Under the pieces are notes generated by a model that did not search any database, was not told the DNA's origin, and saw only the letters and a list, made by a program, of their open reading frames with translations. Shown in pieces: positions 33,349 through 41,523 of a stretch of DNA of 64,000 nt; the first letter of the stretch is position 1; each line of letters opens with the position of its first letter. The stretch is from the NCBI RefSeq assembly GCF_030317035.1, contig NZ_JASZYK010000006.1, forward strand, positions 186,001 through 250,000, written 5' to 3'. The translations under genes were made by a program, and so were the position numbers. Source of the DNA: Variovorax sp. J22G73 (GTDB taxonomy: Bacteria > Pseudomonadota > Gammaproteobacteria > Burkholderiales > Burkholderiaceae_C).

Positions 33349-34428
33349 TCAGTTCAATGCGTTCAATGTCCTGGAGGGGCGGTCGGCGCGCGCGGGCAGG
33401 AAGCCGCGGTCGAACACCTCGGCCGGGGTCGGCGTGCGCGGCAGCTGGTTGGCATCGACCACGATGTCGATGCCTTTCTTCAGCCGCGCGTCGTCCACGT
33501 CGCCCAGGCCGATGCGGGCCACCTCGGGGTGGCTCATGTCGTTGCGCAGGGTGGCGAAGAGCTTTTCCTTCTCGACCTCGCGCTTGAGCAGCGGCTCGCG
33601 CTTCATGACGTGGTCGATGCCCATGTCGGGGTCGGCAATGACCTCCTTCACCGCGCGGTTCAGCGCCTTCACGAAGCCCTGCACCGCTTTCGGGTTGTCC
33701 TTGACGAAGGCGCGCGAGAAGAACACCGCGTTCGAATACAGGTCCATGCCGTGGTCGCCGTAGCGAATGAAGCGCAGGTCTTTCGCCGGGTCGAGGCCCA
33801 TCGCCTTGGCGCTGAAGCTCACGGTGGTGACGTAGCCGAAGGCCGCGTCGATCTGCCCGCGCGTGAGCATCTGCTCGCGCAGGTTGGGCGCCATGTTGGT
33901 GATGTTGACCTTCGACGCATCGACCTTCGCGATCTTCGCGAAGGCCGGGAACAGCTTGAGCGCGCCGTCGTTGGCGGGGCCGCCGACGGTCTTGCCCTCG
34001 AGGTCCTTGGGCGACCTGATGGGGCTGTCCTGCTTCACCACCAGCGTGAAGGGCGGCGTGTTGTAGAGCATGTAGACCGCCACCGGTGCATCGGCCGGGC
34101 GCTTGGAGGCCAGGTCGATCAGCGCGTTCAGGTCGCCGAAGCCGGCCTGGTAGGCGCCGGCCGCCACCTTGGGAATGGAGGCGGCGGAGCCCTCGCCCTG
34201 GTCGATCTCGACATCGAGGCCCTCGGCCTTGAAGTAGCCCTTGTCCTGGGCCACGAAGAACCAGGCCTGCGGGCCTTCGTACTTCCAGTTGAGCACCAGC
34301 TTGACCGGCACCTGCGCCGTGGCGCAGGCGGCGGCCAGGGCGAGGCCGGCGGCGGCGAACGTGCGAAACACGTGAAACGCGCGAAACCCGAGAAGCCGGC
34401 GCGGGCGAGGGAAAAGAGAAAGCGGCAT
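33349..34428 (-). CDS. NMT1/ThiY-like ABC substrate-binding protein (second copy)
   Basis: A 359-residue exported protein with an unusually long N-terminal region before the mature part (PRPRRLLGFRAFHVFRTFAAAGLALAA, ending ATAQ). The mature part is VKLVLNWKYEGPQAWFFVAQDKGYFKAEGL with DQGEGSAASIPKVAAGAYQAGFGD, clearly paralogous to the protein at 26604. No ATPase or permease adjoins it; it probably shares the set at 28164-29875, giving that importer two ligand specificities. Confidence 0.9.
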   Translation of the reverse strand: MPLSLFPRPRRLLGFRAFHVFRTFAAAGLALAAACATAQVPVKLVLNWKYEGPQAWFFVAQDKGYFKAEGLDVEIDQGEGSAASIPKVAAGAYQAGFGDLNALIDLASKRPADAPVAVYMLYNTPPFTLVVKQDSPIRSPKDLEGKTVGGPANDGALKLFPAFAKIAKVDASKVNITNMAPNLREQMLTRGQIDAAFGYVTTVSFSAKAMGLDPAKDLRFIRYGDHGMDLYSNAVFFSRAFVKDNPKAVQGFVKALNRAVKEVIADPDMGIDHVMKREPLLKREVEKEKLFATLRNDMSHPEVARIGLGDVDDARLKKGIDIVVDANQLPRTPTPAEVFDRGFLPARADRPSRTLNALN

Positions 34429-34438
34429 GCCAAGACTC

Positions 34439-35269
34439 CTAGCGTTTGGGGAGGGACGGGGAAAGCGAGGCGAGCGAACCGAGCAGCGACTCCGCCGTCG
34501 CGACGAAGCCGTGCAGCTGCTGCACCATGAAATGAATGCCGCGCGTGACGTACGCCGGCGACGAGGTACCACACGCGTCTTTCAGCAGCACGCAGTCGTA
34601 GCCGAGAAAGTTCGCGTCCTGCAGCGTCGAGAACACGCAGCGGTCGGTGTTGATGCCCGCGAACAGCAGCGTGCCCAGGCCCTGCTGGCGCAGCACGCTG
34701 TCGAGCTCGTTGTCCCAGAAGCCGCTCAGGCGGTGCTTGTGCACGGTGATGTCGCCGGGCTCGACGGCCAGCTCGTCGATCACCTGCGCGCCCCAGCTGC
34801 CCTGCACCAGCGACGGGCCGTGGTCGATGGGCGAATGCTCCGCGTAGCTGACGCCGTCGGCGCCGCGCTTGCCCTTGAACTGCACCGTGGGCGACAGGTT
34901 GAGGCGGTCCGCGCGAATGCCCCAGTTGAGCCACACCACCGCGCCGCCCGCGGCGCGCCACGCCGGCAGCAGCCGCGCGATGGTGGCGATGGGCTTGCGC
35001 GCCGCGCGGGTGCCGATGCCCTTCTGCGCGAACCAGCCCTCGGGGTGGCAGAAGTCGTTCTGCATGTCGACCACCACCAGCGCGCTGCGCGCCAGGTCGA
35101 ACGCGATGGGTTGCGGCTCGGCGTCCATGGGCACCGGGCGCGGCTGCCTGGGTGCGCGCACCAGGCTCACCCGGCCGCCCTCCAGCGTCCAGGCGTTGTG
35201 GGGCGCCGGGCCGAAGCGGGCGGGCGCTTGCGCTGCATTGGTGCGTGAAGGTGCGGGTCGGCGTGTCAT
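34439..35269 (-). CDS. isochorismatase-like cysteine hydrolase (RutB-like)
   Basis: A 276-residue alpha/beta hydrolase of the isochorismatase fold. The catalytic triad is visible as Asp in VVVDMQNDF, Lys in ITVHKHRLSG and Cys in INTDRCVFST. An N-terminal extension of about 45 residues (with APHNAWTLEGGRVSL) resembles that of ureidoacrylate/peroxyureidoacrylate amidohydrolase RutB. It probably hydrolyses a carbamoyl or ureido group released by the ring-opening enzymes of this operon. It is the first gene of the 25050-35269 minus-strand group and is divergent from a LysR gene. Confidence 0.87.
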   Translation of the reverse strand: MTRRPAPSRTNAAQAPARFGPAPHNAWTLEGGRVSLVRAPRQPRPVPMDAEPQPIAFDLARSALVVVDMQNDFCHPEGWFAQKGIGTRAARKPIATIARLLPAWRAAGGAVVWLNWGIRADRLNLSPTVQFKGKRGADGVSYAEHSPIDHGPSLVQGSWGAQVIDELAVEPGDITVHKHRLSGFWDNELDSVLRQQGLGTLLFAGINTDRCVFSTLQDANFLGYDCVLLKDACGTSSPAYVTRGIHFMVQQLHGFVATAESLLGSLASLSPSLPKR

Positions 35270-35335
35270 GCAGCGAAGGCATGCAGCGGGCGTGCCAAAA
35301 GGTGCGCTTGATCCGTACCGATTCGCGTGCTGTGC

Positions 35336-35352
35336 GTTGCCGTTGCGGCAAC
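35336..35352. promoter_or_regulatory. inverted repeat GTTGCCG-TTG-CGGCAAC, candidate LysR operator
   Basis: A perfect 7-bp inverted repeat with a 3-bp spacer lies in the 138-bp gap between the divergent RutB-like hydrolase gene and the LysR gene at 35408. Position fits a regulator site controlling both directions. Binding is inferred. Confidence 0.45.
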
Positions 35353-35407
35353 GGTCGCGTCACGGTCATGAAGTGTTTTCTGGCGCGCTTCGTGCAACGG
35401 CTGCCGC

Positions 35408-36298
35408 ATGAACCACCTTCGTTTCCTGCGCTATGCCGACGAGGTCGCCCGGGCCGGCTCGATCCGCCAGGCGGCCGAGCGGCTGCACGTGGCGCCCTCC
35501 GCCGTCAACCGCCGCATCCAGGACCTGGAAGACGAACTGGGCACGCCCCTGTTCGAGCGCCTGCCGCGCGGCATGCGGCTCACGGCGGCGGGCGAGCTGT
35601 TCGTGCGCTACATCCGCGGGCGCTCTTCGGAGCTGGAGCGGGTGCGCTCCGAAATCGAAGACCTGCAGGGCCTGCGCCGCGGGGCCGTGCGGCTGGTGGC
35701 GAGCCAGGCGCTGGCGCCGCGCTTCCTGCCCGAGGCCATCCGCGACTTCGGCGCCGCGCACCCGCTGGTGGGCTTCGACGCGCGCATCGGCGACCACGTG
35801 CAGGCCGCCGATGCGCTGCGCAGCTTCGAGACCGACCTGGCGCTGGTGTTCAACCTGGCGCCGGAGTCCGACATCGAGCGCGTGTGCGCGGTCGAGCAGA
35901 AGCTCATGGCCATCATGCACAGGCGGCACCCGCTGGCGAAGTCGAAAACGCTGCGCATGAGCGACTGCGCCGACTACCCCGTGGTGCTGCCCAACCGCGA
36001 CACCGGCGGGCGCCAGTTGCTGGAGCGCTTCCTGGCGCGCAGCTCCACCCGCATCCGGGCCCAGGTGGAGAGCAACAGCTTCGAGTTCCTGCGCGGCTGC
36101 CTGTACGACGCGCGTTCCATCTCGTTCCAGATGGCCATCGGCGCGGTGGCCGAAGACCACGACATCGTGGCCCGCGACATCGAGGACCGTGGCTTTCCGC
36201 GCGGCGAACTGGTGCTGGCCAGCCTGCGCGGGCGACAACTGCCGGTGATTGCCTACGCCTTCGCGGAGTTCTTGCGCAAGCGGCTGGCGGAGGGTTGA
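35408..36298 (+). CDS. LysR-family transcriptional regulator
   Basis: A 296-residue LysR protein with an N-terminal helix-turn-helix (SIRQAAERLHVAPSAVNRRIQDLEDELG, residues ~18-46) and an effector domain (RRGAVRLVASQALAPRFLPEAI). Its divergent position makes it the likely regulator of the cyclic ureide operon 35269-25050. It ends 36 bp from the convergent LysR gene at 36335. Confidence 0.92.
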   Translation: MNHLRFLRYADEVARAGSIRQAAERLHVAPSAVNRRIQDLEDELGTPLFERLPRGMRLTAAGELFVRYIRGRSSELERVRSEIEDLQGLRRGAVRLVASQALAPRFLPEAIRDFGAAHPLVGFDARIGDHVQAADALRSFETDLALVFNLAPESDIERVCAVEQKLMAIMHRRHPLAKSKTLRMSDCADYPVVLPNRDTGGRQLLERFLARSSTRIRAQVESNSFEFLRGCLYDARSISFQMAIGAVAEDHDIVARDIEDRGFPRGELVLASLRGRQLPVIAYAFAEFLRKRLAEG

Positions 36299-36334
36299 AA
36301 CCCGTGCGAGGTGGCTAGCGCGGGCTGGCCCGGG

Positions 36335-37261
36335 CTAGCGGGAAAGCGCCGGCAGCGCCTTCGCCAGCGTCGCCACGAAGGCCTGCATGGCCTCCGTCTC
36401 GTGCGCGCCGCGCTTGGTGATGCGGTAGAAGTCCATGCCCACCTTGGGCTTGACCAGCACGTCGGTGCGCACGCGGTGGCGCCTGCAGGCCGCGAGCGCG
36501 AAGGTCGGCATCACGGCGGTGCCGAAGCCAGCTTCCACCATCGAGATCAGCGTGCCGAAGAAGTTGAATGCCGTGAGCTGCGCGTCGGCGCGGCCGATGT
36601 CGGCCAGGTGCTGGTCGATCACCTTCTGGATCGGGTTGCCCGGCGGCAGGCCGACCAACTCGGCGGCGCGCAGGGCCGACCACGGCACGGTGCCCATGGG
36701 GGAAGGTGCCTCGGCACCCTCGCTGCCCTCGCCGTCTGCTTCCATCGGCGCCACCCGCATCAACTGGAAGCGCCCGACCGGCGTGCGCTCCAGCCCCGCC
36801 GCGCCCTTGAAGAAAAAGCCCAGCCCCAGGTCGGCGTCACCGGCGGTCACCATGGCCTCCACGTCGCGCAGGTCGGCGTCGAACAGGCGCAGGCTGACCT
36901 GCGGGTGCGCGGCGCGAAAGGTGGTGAACACCTGCGGCAGCAGGTGCGAAGACACCAGCGGCGTGGCCGCGATGCGCAGCGTGCGGCGCGACGCGTCGCC
37001 GGCCGCGCCGAGCTCGGCCGTCACGTCGTCCAGGTCGGTCAGCAGCCGCTCCACCACCGGCAGCAGCCGCCGGCCCTCGGGCGTGAGGCTCACCACGCGC
37101 GTGGTGCGGTCGAACAGGCGGCAACCCAGCTGCTTTTCCATTTCGCGCACCAGGATGCTCAGGCCGGCCTGCGTGATGTGCGCCTGCTCGGCCGCGCGGG
37201 TGAAGTTGCCGATGCGCGCCACCTGCAGAAAGGCGCGCATCTGGCGGGTGGACAAGTTCAT
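36335..37261 (-). CDS. LysR-family transcriptional regulator
   Basis: A 308-residue LysR protein: HTH at residues ~16-45 (NFTRAAEQAHITQAGLSILVREME) and an effector domain with an acidic insert (EADGEGSEGAEAPS). It is divergent from the flavin monooxygenase gene at 37370, with inverted repeats between them, and probably controls the monooxygenase/Bug operon. Different in sequence from its convergent neighbour at 35408. Confidence 0.92.
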   Translation of the reverse strand: MNLSTRQMRAFLQVARIGNFTRAAEQAHITQAGLSILVREMEKQLGCRLFDRTTRVVSLTPEGRRLLPVVERLLTDLDDVTAELGAAGDASRRTLRIAATPLVSSHLLPQVFTTFRAAHPQVSLRLFDADLRDVEAMVTAGDADLGLGFFFKGAAGLERTPVGRFQLMRVAPMEADGEGSEGAEAPSPMGTVPWSALRAAELVGLPPGNPIQKVIDQHLADIGRADAQLTAFNFFGTLISMVEAGFGTAVMPTFALAACRRHRVRTDVLVKPKVGMDFYRITKRGAHETEAMQAFVATLAKALPALSR

Positions 37262-37263
37262 AA

Positions 37264-37286
37264 GGATTCATGATAAATCCATATCA
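37264..37286. promoter_or_regulatory. overlapping inverted repeats, candidate LysR operator
   Basis: Two symmetric elements overlap: GGATT-N7-AATCC (37264-37280) and TGATA-N6-TATCA (37271-37286). They lie just upstream of the LysR ATG at 37261 and about 85 bp before the monooxygenase start, in an unusually AT-rich patch. This fits a LysR regulatory site. Inference. Confidence 0.5.
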
Positions 37287-37369
37287 CATCTAAATTTCCC
37301 AAATGGTTGATCTGCGTTCCTAATGCGGCCCGAGACAAGCACCGAACGGAGCGCGACGCGCGAATCACC

Positions 37370-38626
37370 ATGAGCAACGAAGTCATCATCCTGGGCGCCG
37401 GCATCGGCGGCCTGACCCTGGCGCTGAGCCTGCACCAGGCCGGCATTCCCTGCCGCGTGTACGAGGCCGTGCCCGAGCTGAAGCCGCTGGGCGTGGGCAT
37501 CAACCTGCTGCCGCACGCGGTGCGCGAGCTCACCGAGCTGGGCCTGCTGCCGGCGCTCGACAAGGTCGGCGTGCGCACGCAGGAGGCGGTGTTCTTCACC
37601 GAGCACGGGCAGCTCATCTTCCGCGAGGCCGCCGGCCAGCACGCGGGCTACGACTGGCCGCAGTTTTCCATCCACCGCGGCGACCTGCAGACCGTGCTGT
37701 ACGAAGAGACGCTGAAGCGCCTGGGCCCCGACAGCGTGGTGTGCAACCGCCGCTGCACCGGGGCCACGCAGGATGCCGACGGCGTGACGGTGCACTTTGC
37801 CGACACCACCGACAACGCCCACGTGCCCCCGGTGCGCGGCGCGGTGGTGGTCGGCTGCGACGGCATCCACTCGGCGCTGCGCAAGCAGCTGTACCCGAAC
37901 GAGGGCGCGCCGCGCTACTCGGGCATCAACATGTGGCGCGGCACCACGCGCTGGAAGCCCTTTCTCTCGGGCGGCAGCATGGTGCGCGCGGGCTGGCTCG
38001 CGGTCGGCAAGATGGTGATCTACCCGATTCGCGACGACATCGACGACGAAGGCAACCAGCTGGTGAACTGGGTCGCGGAGATCCACGCGCCGCAGCCCGC
38101 GTTGCGCGACTGGAGCCGCGCGGGGCGGCTCGAAGACTTCCTGCCGGCCTTTGCCGACTGGCACTTCGACTGGCTCGACGTGCCGGCGCTGATTCGCGCG
38201 TCGGACACCATCCTGGAGTACCCGATGGTCGACCAGGACCCGCTGCCGCGCTGGACGCACGGACGCCTCACGCTGCTGGGCGACGCCGCGCACCCGATGG
38301 TGCCGCGCGGCTCCAACGGCGCGGGGCAGGCGATCATCGACGCGCGCTTTCTGGCGGGCGCGCTGAAGGACATGGGCGTGGGCCCGGCCGCGCTCGAGGC
38401 GTACGACAGCGTGCGCGTCAAGGCCACCACCGAGGTGGTGCTGACCAACCGCAGCAACCCGCCCGACGCCATCCTGCGCGAGGTGTTCGAGCGCTCGGGC
38501 GGCCAGCGCTTCGAGAAGATCGAAGACGTGGTGCCCACCGCCGAGCTGCAGGCCATCTCGGACAACTACAAGCGCGTGGCCGGCTACGACCCGGTGGCGC
38601 TGAAGGCCCGGCCCTCGTTCCTTTGA
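37370..38626 (+). CDS. FAD-dependent monooxygenase
   Basis: A 418-residue group A flavoprotein hydroxylase. It has the dinucleotide motif GAGIGGLTLALSL (residue 9-21), a DG-type motif (VVGCDGIHSALRKQL) and GD motif LTLLGDAAHPMVPRGSNGAGQAIID. It resembles PhzS/salicylate-hydroxylase/urate-hydroxylase-like enzymes; the substrate cannot be told. The conserved start has MSNEVIILG. It precedes a Bug binding protein by 45 bp and is divergent from a LysR gene. Confidence 0.87.
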   Translation: MSNEVIILGAGIGGLTLALSLHQAGIPCRVYEAVPELKPLGVGINLLPHAVRELTELGLLPALDKVGVRTQEAVFFTEHGQLIFREAAGQHAGYDWPQFSIHRGDLQTVLYEETLKRLGPDSVVCNRRCTGATQDADGVTVHFADTTDNAHVPPVRGAVVVGCDGIHSALRKQLYPNEGAPRYSGINMWRGTTRWKPFLSGGSMVRAGWLAVGKMVIYPIRDDIDDEGNQLVNWVAEIHAPQPALRDWSRAGRLEDFLPAFADWHFDWLDVPALIRASDTILEYPMVDQDPLPRWTHGRLTLLGDAAHPMVPRGSNGAGQAIIDARFLAGALKDMGVGPAALEAYDSVRVKATTEVVLTNRSNPPDAILREVFERSGGQRFEKIEDVVPTAELQAISDNYKRVAGYDPVALKARPSFL

Positions 38627-38671
38627 AATTCCCTTGAACCCGCCCCACAAGAACTACGGAGACACGACACC

Positions 38672-39646
38672 ATGCGCTCGCTGACCAAGACCTTCACCGC
38701 CCTGCTCGCAGGCCTCGCCACCTTCGGCCTGGCCACCGCCGCCCACGCCTGGCCCGACCAGCCCATCACGCTCGTGGTGCCCTACACGCCCGGCACCGGC
38801 ATCGACCTGGTGGCGCGGCAGTTGTCCGCGCGCCTGCCCGCGCTGCTGGGCCAGCCGGTGGTGGTGGAGAACATCGCCGGCGCCAGCGGCAACATCGGCA
38901 GCGAGCGCGTGGCGCGCGCCAAGCCCGACGGCTACACGCTGATGGTGCAGGTCAACACGCTGGTGATGAACCGCAGCCTGTACAAGTCGCTGAGCTACGA
39001 CCCCGTGGCCGACTTCGCGCCCGTGTCGCTCACCTCGTGGGGCACCTTGCTGCTGGTGACCAACCCGAACGTGCAGAAGGCCACCTCGGTGCAGCAGATG
39101 GTGAGCGCCGCCAAGGCCGCGCCCGGCAAGCTGACCTACGCCACGCCGGGCGTGGGCACGCCGCACCACCTGTCGATGGCGCTGCTGATGCAGGGCACCG
39201 GCACCGAGATGCTGCACGTGCCCTACAAGGGCACGGCCGGCGCGGTGACCGACCTGCTGGGCGGACGCATCGACTACATGTTCCTGCCGGTGCACGTGGC
39301 GCTGCAGCACATCCAGGTCGGCAAGCTGAAGGCCATTGCCACCGGCAGCGGCAAGCGCCTGGCGCAACTGCCCGACGTGCCCACGCTGGCCGAGGCCGGC
39401 GTGACCTCCGACAACGTGGACATGTGGTACGGCGTGCTCGCGCCGAAGGGCACGCCGGCGGACGTGGTCGCGAGGCTCAACACCGAGATCGCGAAGGTGC
39501 TGAAGCAGCCGGAGGTGGCGAAGTCGTTCGAGTCGCAGGGCATGGTGCCGGCGAGCTCGACGCCGGGGGAGTTCGGTGCGCTGATGAAGAAGGACGCGGA
39601 CCGCTGGGCGGGCGTGGTGAAGCGCGGGAACATCACGGCGGATTGA
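38672..39646 (+). CDS. Bug-type periplasmic solute-binding protein
   Basis: A 324-residue protein with a signal peptide (ending AAHAW). The Bug fold follows with WPDQPITLVVPYTPGTGIDLVAR, VENIAGASGNIGSERVARAKPDGYT and VPYKGTAGAVTDLLGGRIDYMF. GGAGA precedes the ATG. It probably binds the monooxygenase's substrate or a related carboxylate. No tripartite membrane subunits are in the window. Confidence 0.92.
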   Translation: MRSLTKTFTALLAGLATFGLATAAHAWPDQPITLVVPYTPGTGIDLVARQLSARLPALLGQPVVVENIAGASGNIGSERVARAKPDGYTLMVQVNTLVMNRSLYKSLSYDPVADFAPVSLTSWGTLLLVTNPNVQKATSVQQMVSAAKAAPGKLTYATPGVGTPHHLSMALLMQGTGTEMLHVPYKGTAGAVTDLLGGRIDYMFLPVHVALQHIQVGKLKAIATGSGKRLAQLPDVPTLAEAGVTSDNVDMWYGVLAPKGTPADVVARLNTEIAKVLKQPEVAKSFESQGMVPASSTPGEFGALMKKDADRWAGVVKRGNITAD

Positions 39647-39654
39647 TGTTTCGG

Positions 39655-40018
39655 TTTTGCTCCCTCCCCCGCTGGGGGAGGGCTGGGGTGGGGGCAAGCG
39701 GCCGTTGAAAAGGCTGCGCTTTCGCGAACGCCGACAGCCCCCATCCCAGCCTTCCCCCAAAGGGGGAAGGAGCAATACCCGGGAGCGGCTGTCTTTTGTC
39801 TTTCTCCCTCCCCTCCCGGGGGAGGGCTGGGGTGGGGGCAAGCGGCCTTTGAACAGGTTGCAGCGCTTGCAAAGGCCAACGCCCCGCGTTGTCCCCTCTC
39901 CCGCTTGCGGGAGAGGGCTAGGGTGAGGGCCAGCGGCCGTTGAAAACGGCTGCGCTTTCGCGAACGCCGACAGCCCCCATCCCCGCCTTCCCCCGGAAGG
40001 GGAAGGAGCAACACCCCC
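39655..40018. repeat. REP-like repeat cluster
   Basis: The 372-bp gene-free gap holds five palindromic units of the CTCCCTCCCCC-N-GGGGGAGGG type, at about 39656-39696, 39739-39777 (opposed), 39803-39843, 39893-39933 and 39970-40012 (opposed). The intervening sequence GCGGCCGTTGAAAA followed by CTGCGCTTTCGCGAACG recurs at about 39699 and 39942, so the block looks like a partial tandem duplication. It lies between the 3' end of the Bug gene and the 3' end of the convergent GntR gene and may stop transcription from both sides. Confidence 0.87.
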
Positions 40019-40789
40019 TCAGCGCGGCGTCTTCCCCGCGTGCCGCGCCAGGTGCACCTGGTGCAGCGTGATCTTCCTCACCTCCGCCTGGCTCGTCTCG
40101 ATGTGCGCCCGCAGCAGCATCGCCGCCTGGTCCCCGCGGTTCGCGCGCACCGCCTTCAATATCTTCGCGTGCTCTTCATACGTCGCGTCGATGCGCGGCT
40201 GCTTGGTGAAGTCGAGCCGGCGGATGATGCGGATGCGGTCGGTCACGTCGCCGTGCACTCGCGCCATCTCGGCATTGCCCGCCGCCGCCACCAGCGCGCA
40301 ATGAAAGCCTTCGTCCCACTGCGCCACCTGCGCCATGTCGCTGCTGCGCTGCGCGGCGGGCACCAGCCAGATGTCGGCCAGCGTGTCGAGCAGCGCGCGG
40401 TCGATGTGGCGGTCCGTCTCGCACAGGCGGTGCACGGCCGTGGTCTCCAGCACCATGCGCAGGTCGTACAGCTGCTCGAACTGCTCGAAGTCGAAGGGCA
40501 GCACGCGCCAGCCGCTGCGAAACAGCACCTCGACGAAGCCCTCCTGCTGCAGCCTGAACAGCGCCTGGCGCACCGGCGTGCGCGACACGCCGAGCCGGTC
40601 GCTGATCTCGTTCTCGGTGAAGCGGTCGCCTGGCACGAGGATGAACTCGGCCACGTCGCGCTTGAGCTGCGCGTACACCTCGTCGGCCCGCGTGCGAAAG
40701 ACGGCCACCTCGACCGAGGGAACGTCGGAAGGAACGCTGGAACGCAAGGCGGAATCGGCGGTTTCAGGGCGGGGGCGAACGGTAGACAC
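40019..40789 (-). CDS. GntR-family (FCD) transcriptional regulator
   Basis: A protein of about 256 residues: N-terminal winged helix (VYAQLKRDVAEFILVPGDRFTENEISDRLGVSRTPVRQAL) and C-terminal FCD ligand domain (YDLRMVLETTAVHRLCE, AQWDEGFHCALVAAAGNAEMARVHGDV, HIETSQAEVRKITLHQVH). Start is uncertain: the GTG at 40789 lacks a ribosome-binding site, and a GTG at 40708 would give a more usual N-terminus. It is the last gene of the 40019-54772 group and likely represses that cluster. Confidence 0.87.
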   Translation of the reverse strand: MSTVRPRPETADSALRSSVPSDVPSVEVAVFRTRADEVYAQLKRDVAEFILVPGDRFTENEISDRLGVSRTPVRQALFRLQQEGFVEVLFRSGWRVLPFDFEQFEQLYDLRMVLETTAVHRLCETDRHIDRALLDTLADIWLVPAAQRSSDMAQVAQWDEGFHCALVAAAGNAEMARVHGDVTDRIRIIRRLDFTKQPRIDATYEEHAKILKAVRANRGDQAAMLLRAHIETSQAEVRKITLHQVHLARHAGKTPR

Positions 40790-40818
40790 GGGGGGAATGT
40801 TAGTCGCTGGCGTCGGCG

Positions 40819-41523
40819 TCAGGCGGCGGGTTCCAGGGCGGCCAGCAACGCCGTGCTCGGCGCGGTCCACCCGACGATGCCGCCTTGCGCGCGCACCATG
40901 TCGAGCGTGGCGGCCTTGAAGGCCGGAAAGTAGCTCTCGGTGCAGTCTTCGAGCAGCAGGCTGTCGTAGCCGCGGTCGTTGGCCTCGCGCATGCTGGTCT
41001 GCACGCACACCTCGGTGGTGACGCCGCCGAACAGCAGGTGCGTGATGCCGCGCTGCTGCAGCAGCTCATGCAGGCCGGTCGCGTAGAAGGCGCCCTTGCC
41101 CGGCTTGTCGATCACGAGCTCTCCCTCGGCGGGCGCGAGCGCATCGATGATCTGGTTGCCCGGCTCGCCCATCACCAGGATGCGGCCCATCGGCCCTTCG
41201 TCGCCGATGCGCAGCGTGGGGTTGCCGCGGTTGCGCTTGGCCGGCGGGCAGTCCGACAGGTCGGCGCGGTGCGCCTCGCGCGTGTGCACCACGAGGCCGC
41301 CGGCTTCGCGCCAGGCCCGCAGCGCGCGCTGCGTCGCGGGCACGATGGCCTCCAGCAGCGACACATCGTTGCCCAGCGTTTCGCCGAAGCCGCCGGGCTC
41401 GATGAAGTCGCGCTGCATGTCGATGAGCACGAGCGCGGTCTTCGCGACGTCGAACTCGTAGGGAAACGGAATGGCGGTGTCGATGCGCATGAGGAGGCCC
41501 ACAGGTTCGAAAACTGGATTCAC
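40819..41523 (-). CDS. isochorismatase-like cysteine hydrolase (biuret/triuret hydrolase family)
   Basis: A 234-residue hydrolase. The triad lies in VLIDMQRDF (Asp), LVIDKPGKGAF (Lys) and VTTEVCVQTSMREANDRG (Cys). It is paralogous to the BiuH-like protein at 43183 across its length, yet clearly distinct. Known relatives include biuret hydrolase and triuret hydrolase (TrtA); its location beside a BiuH-like gene makes triuret the attractive candidate. I chose the GTG at 41523: it overlaps the ATPase stop (GTGA) and has GAAGG upstream; an ATG 33 bp later is the alternative. Confidence 0.85.
   Translation of the reverse strand: MNPVFEPVGLLMRIDTAIPFPYEFDVAKTALVLIDMQRDFIEPGGFGETLGNDVSLLEAIVPATQRALRAWREAGGLVVHTREAHRADLSDCPPAKRNRGNPTLRIGDEGPMGRILVMGEPGNQIIDALAPAEGELVIDKPGKGAFYATGLHELLQQRGITHLLFGGVTTEVCVQTSMREANDRGYDSLLLEDCTESYFPAFKAATLDMVRAQGGIVGWTAPSTALLAALEPAA

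Noticed and set aside
37307..37369. Extended N-terminus for the flavin monooxygenase
   Set aside because: The added residues do not fit the family; the dinucleotide-binding motif begins a few residues after the ATG at 37370.
39655..40018. Possible CRISPR array
   Set aside because: The palindromes differ in length, alternate in orientation and have unequal, partly duplicated spacers; no cas genes are present.
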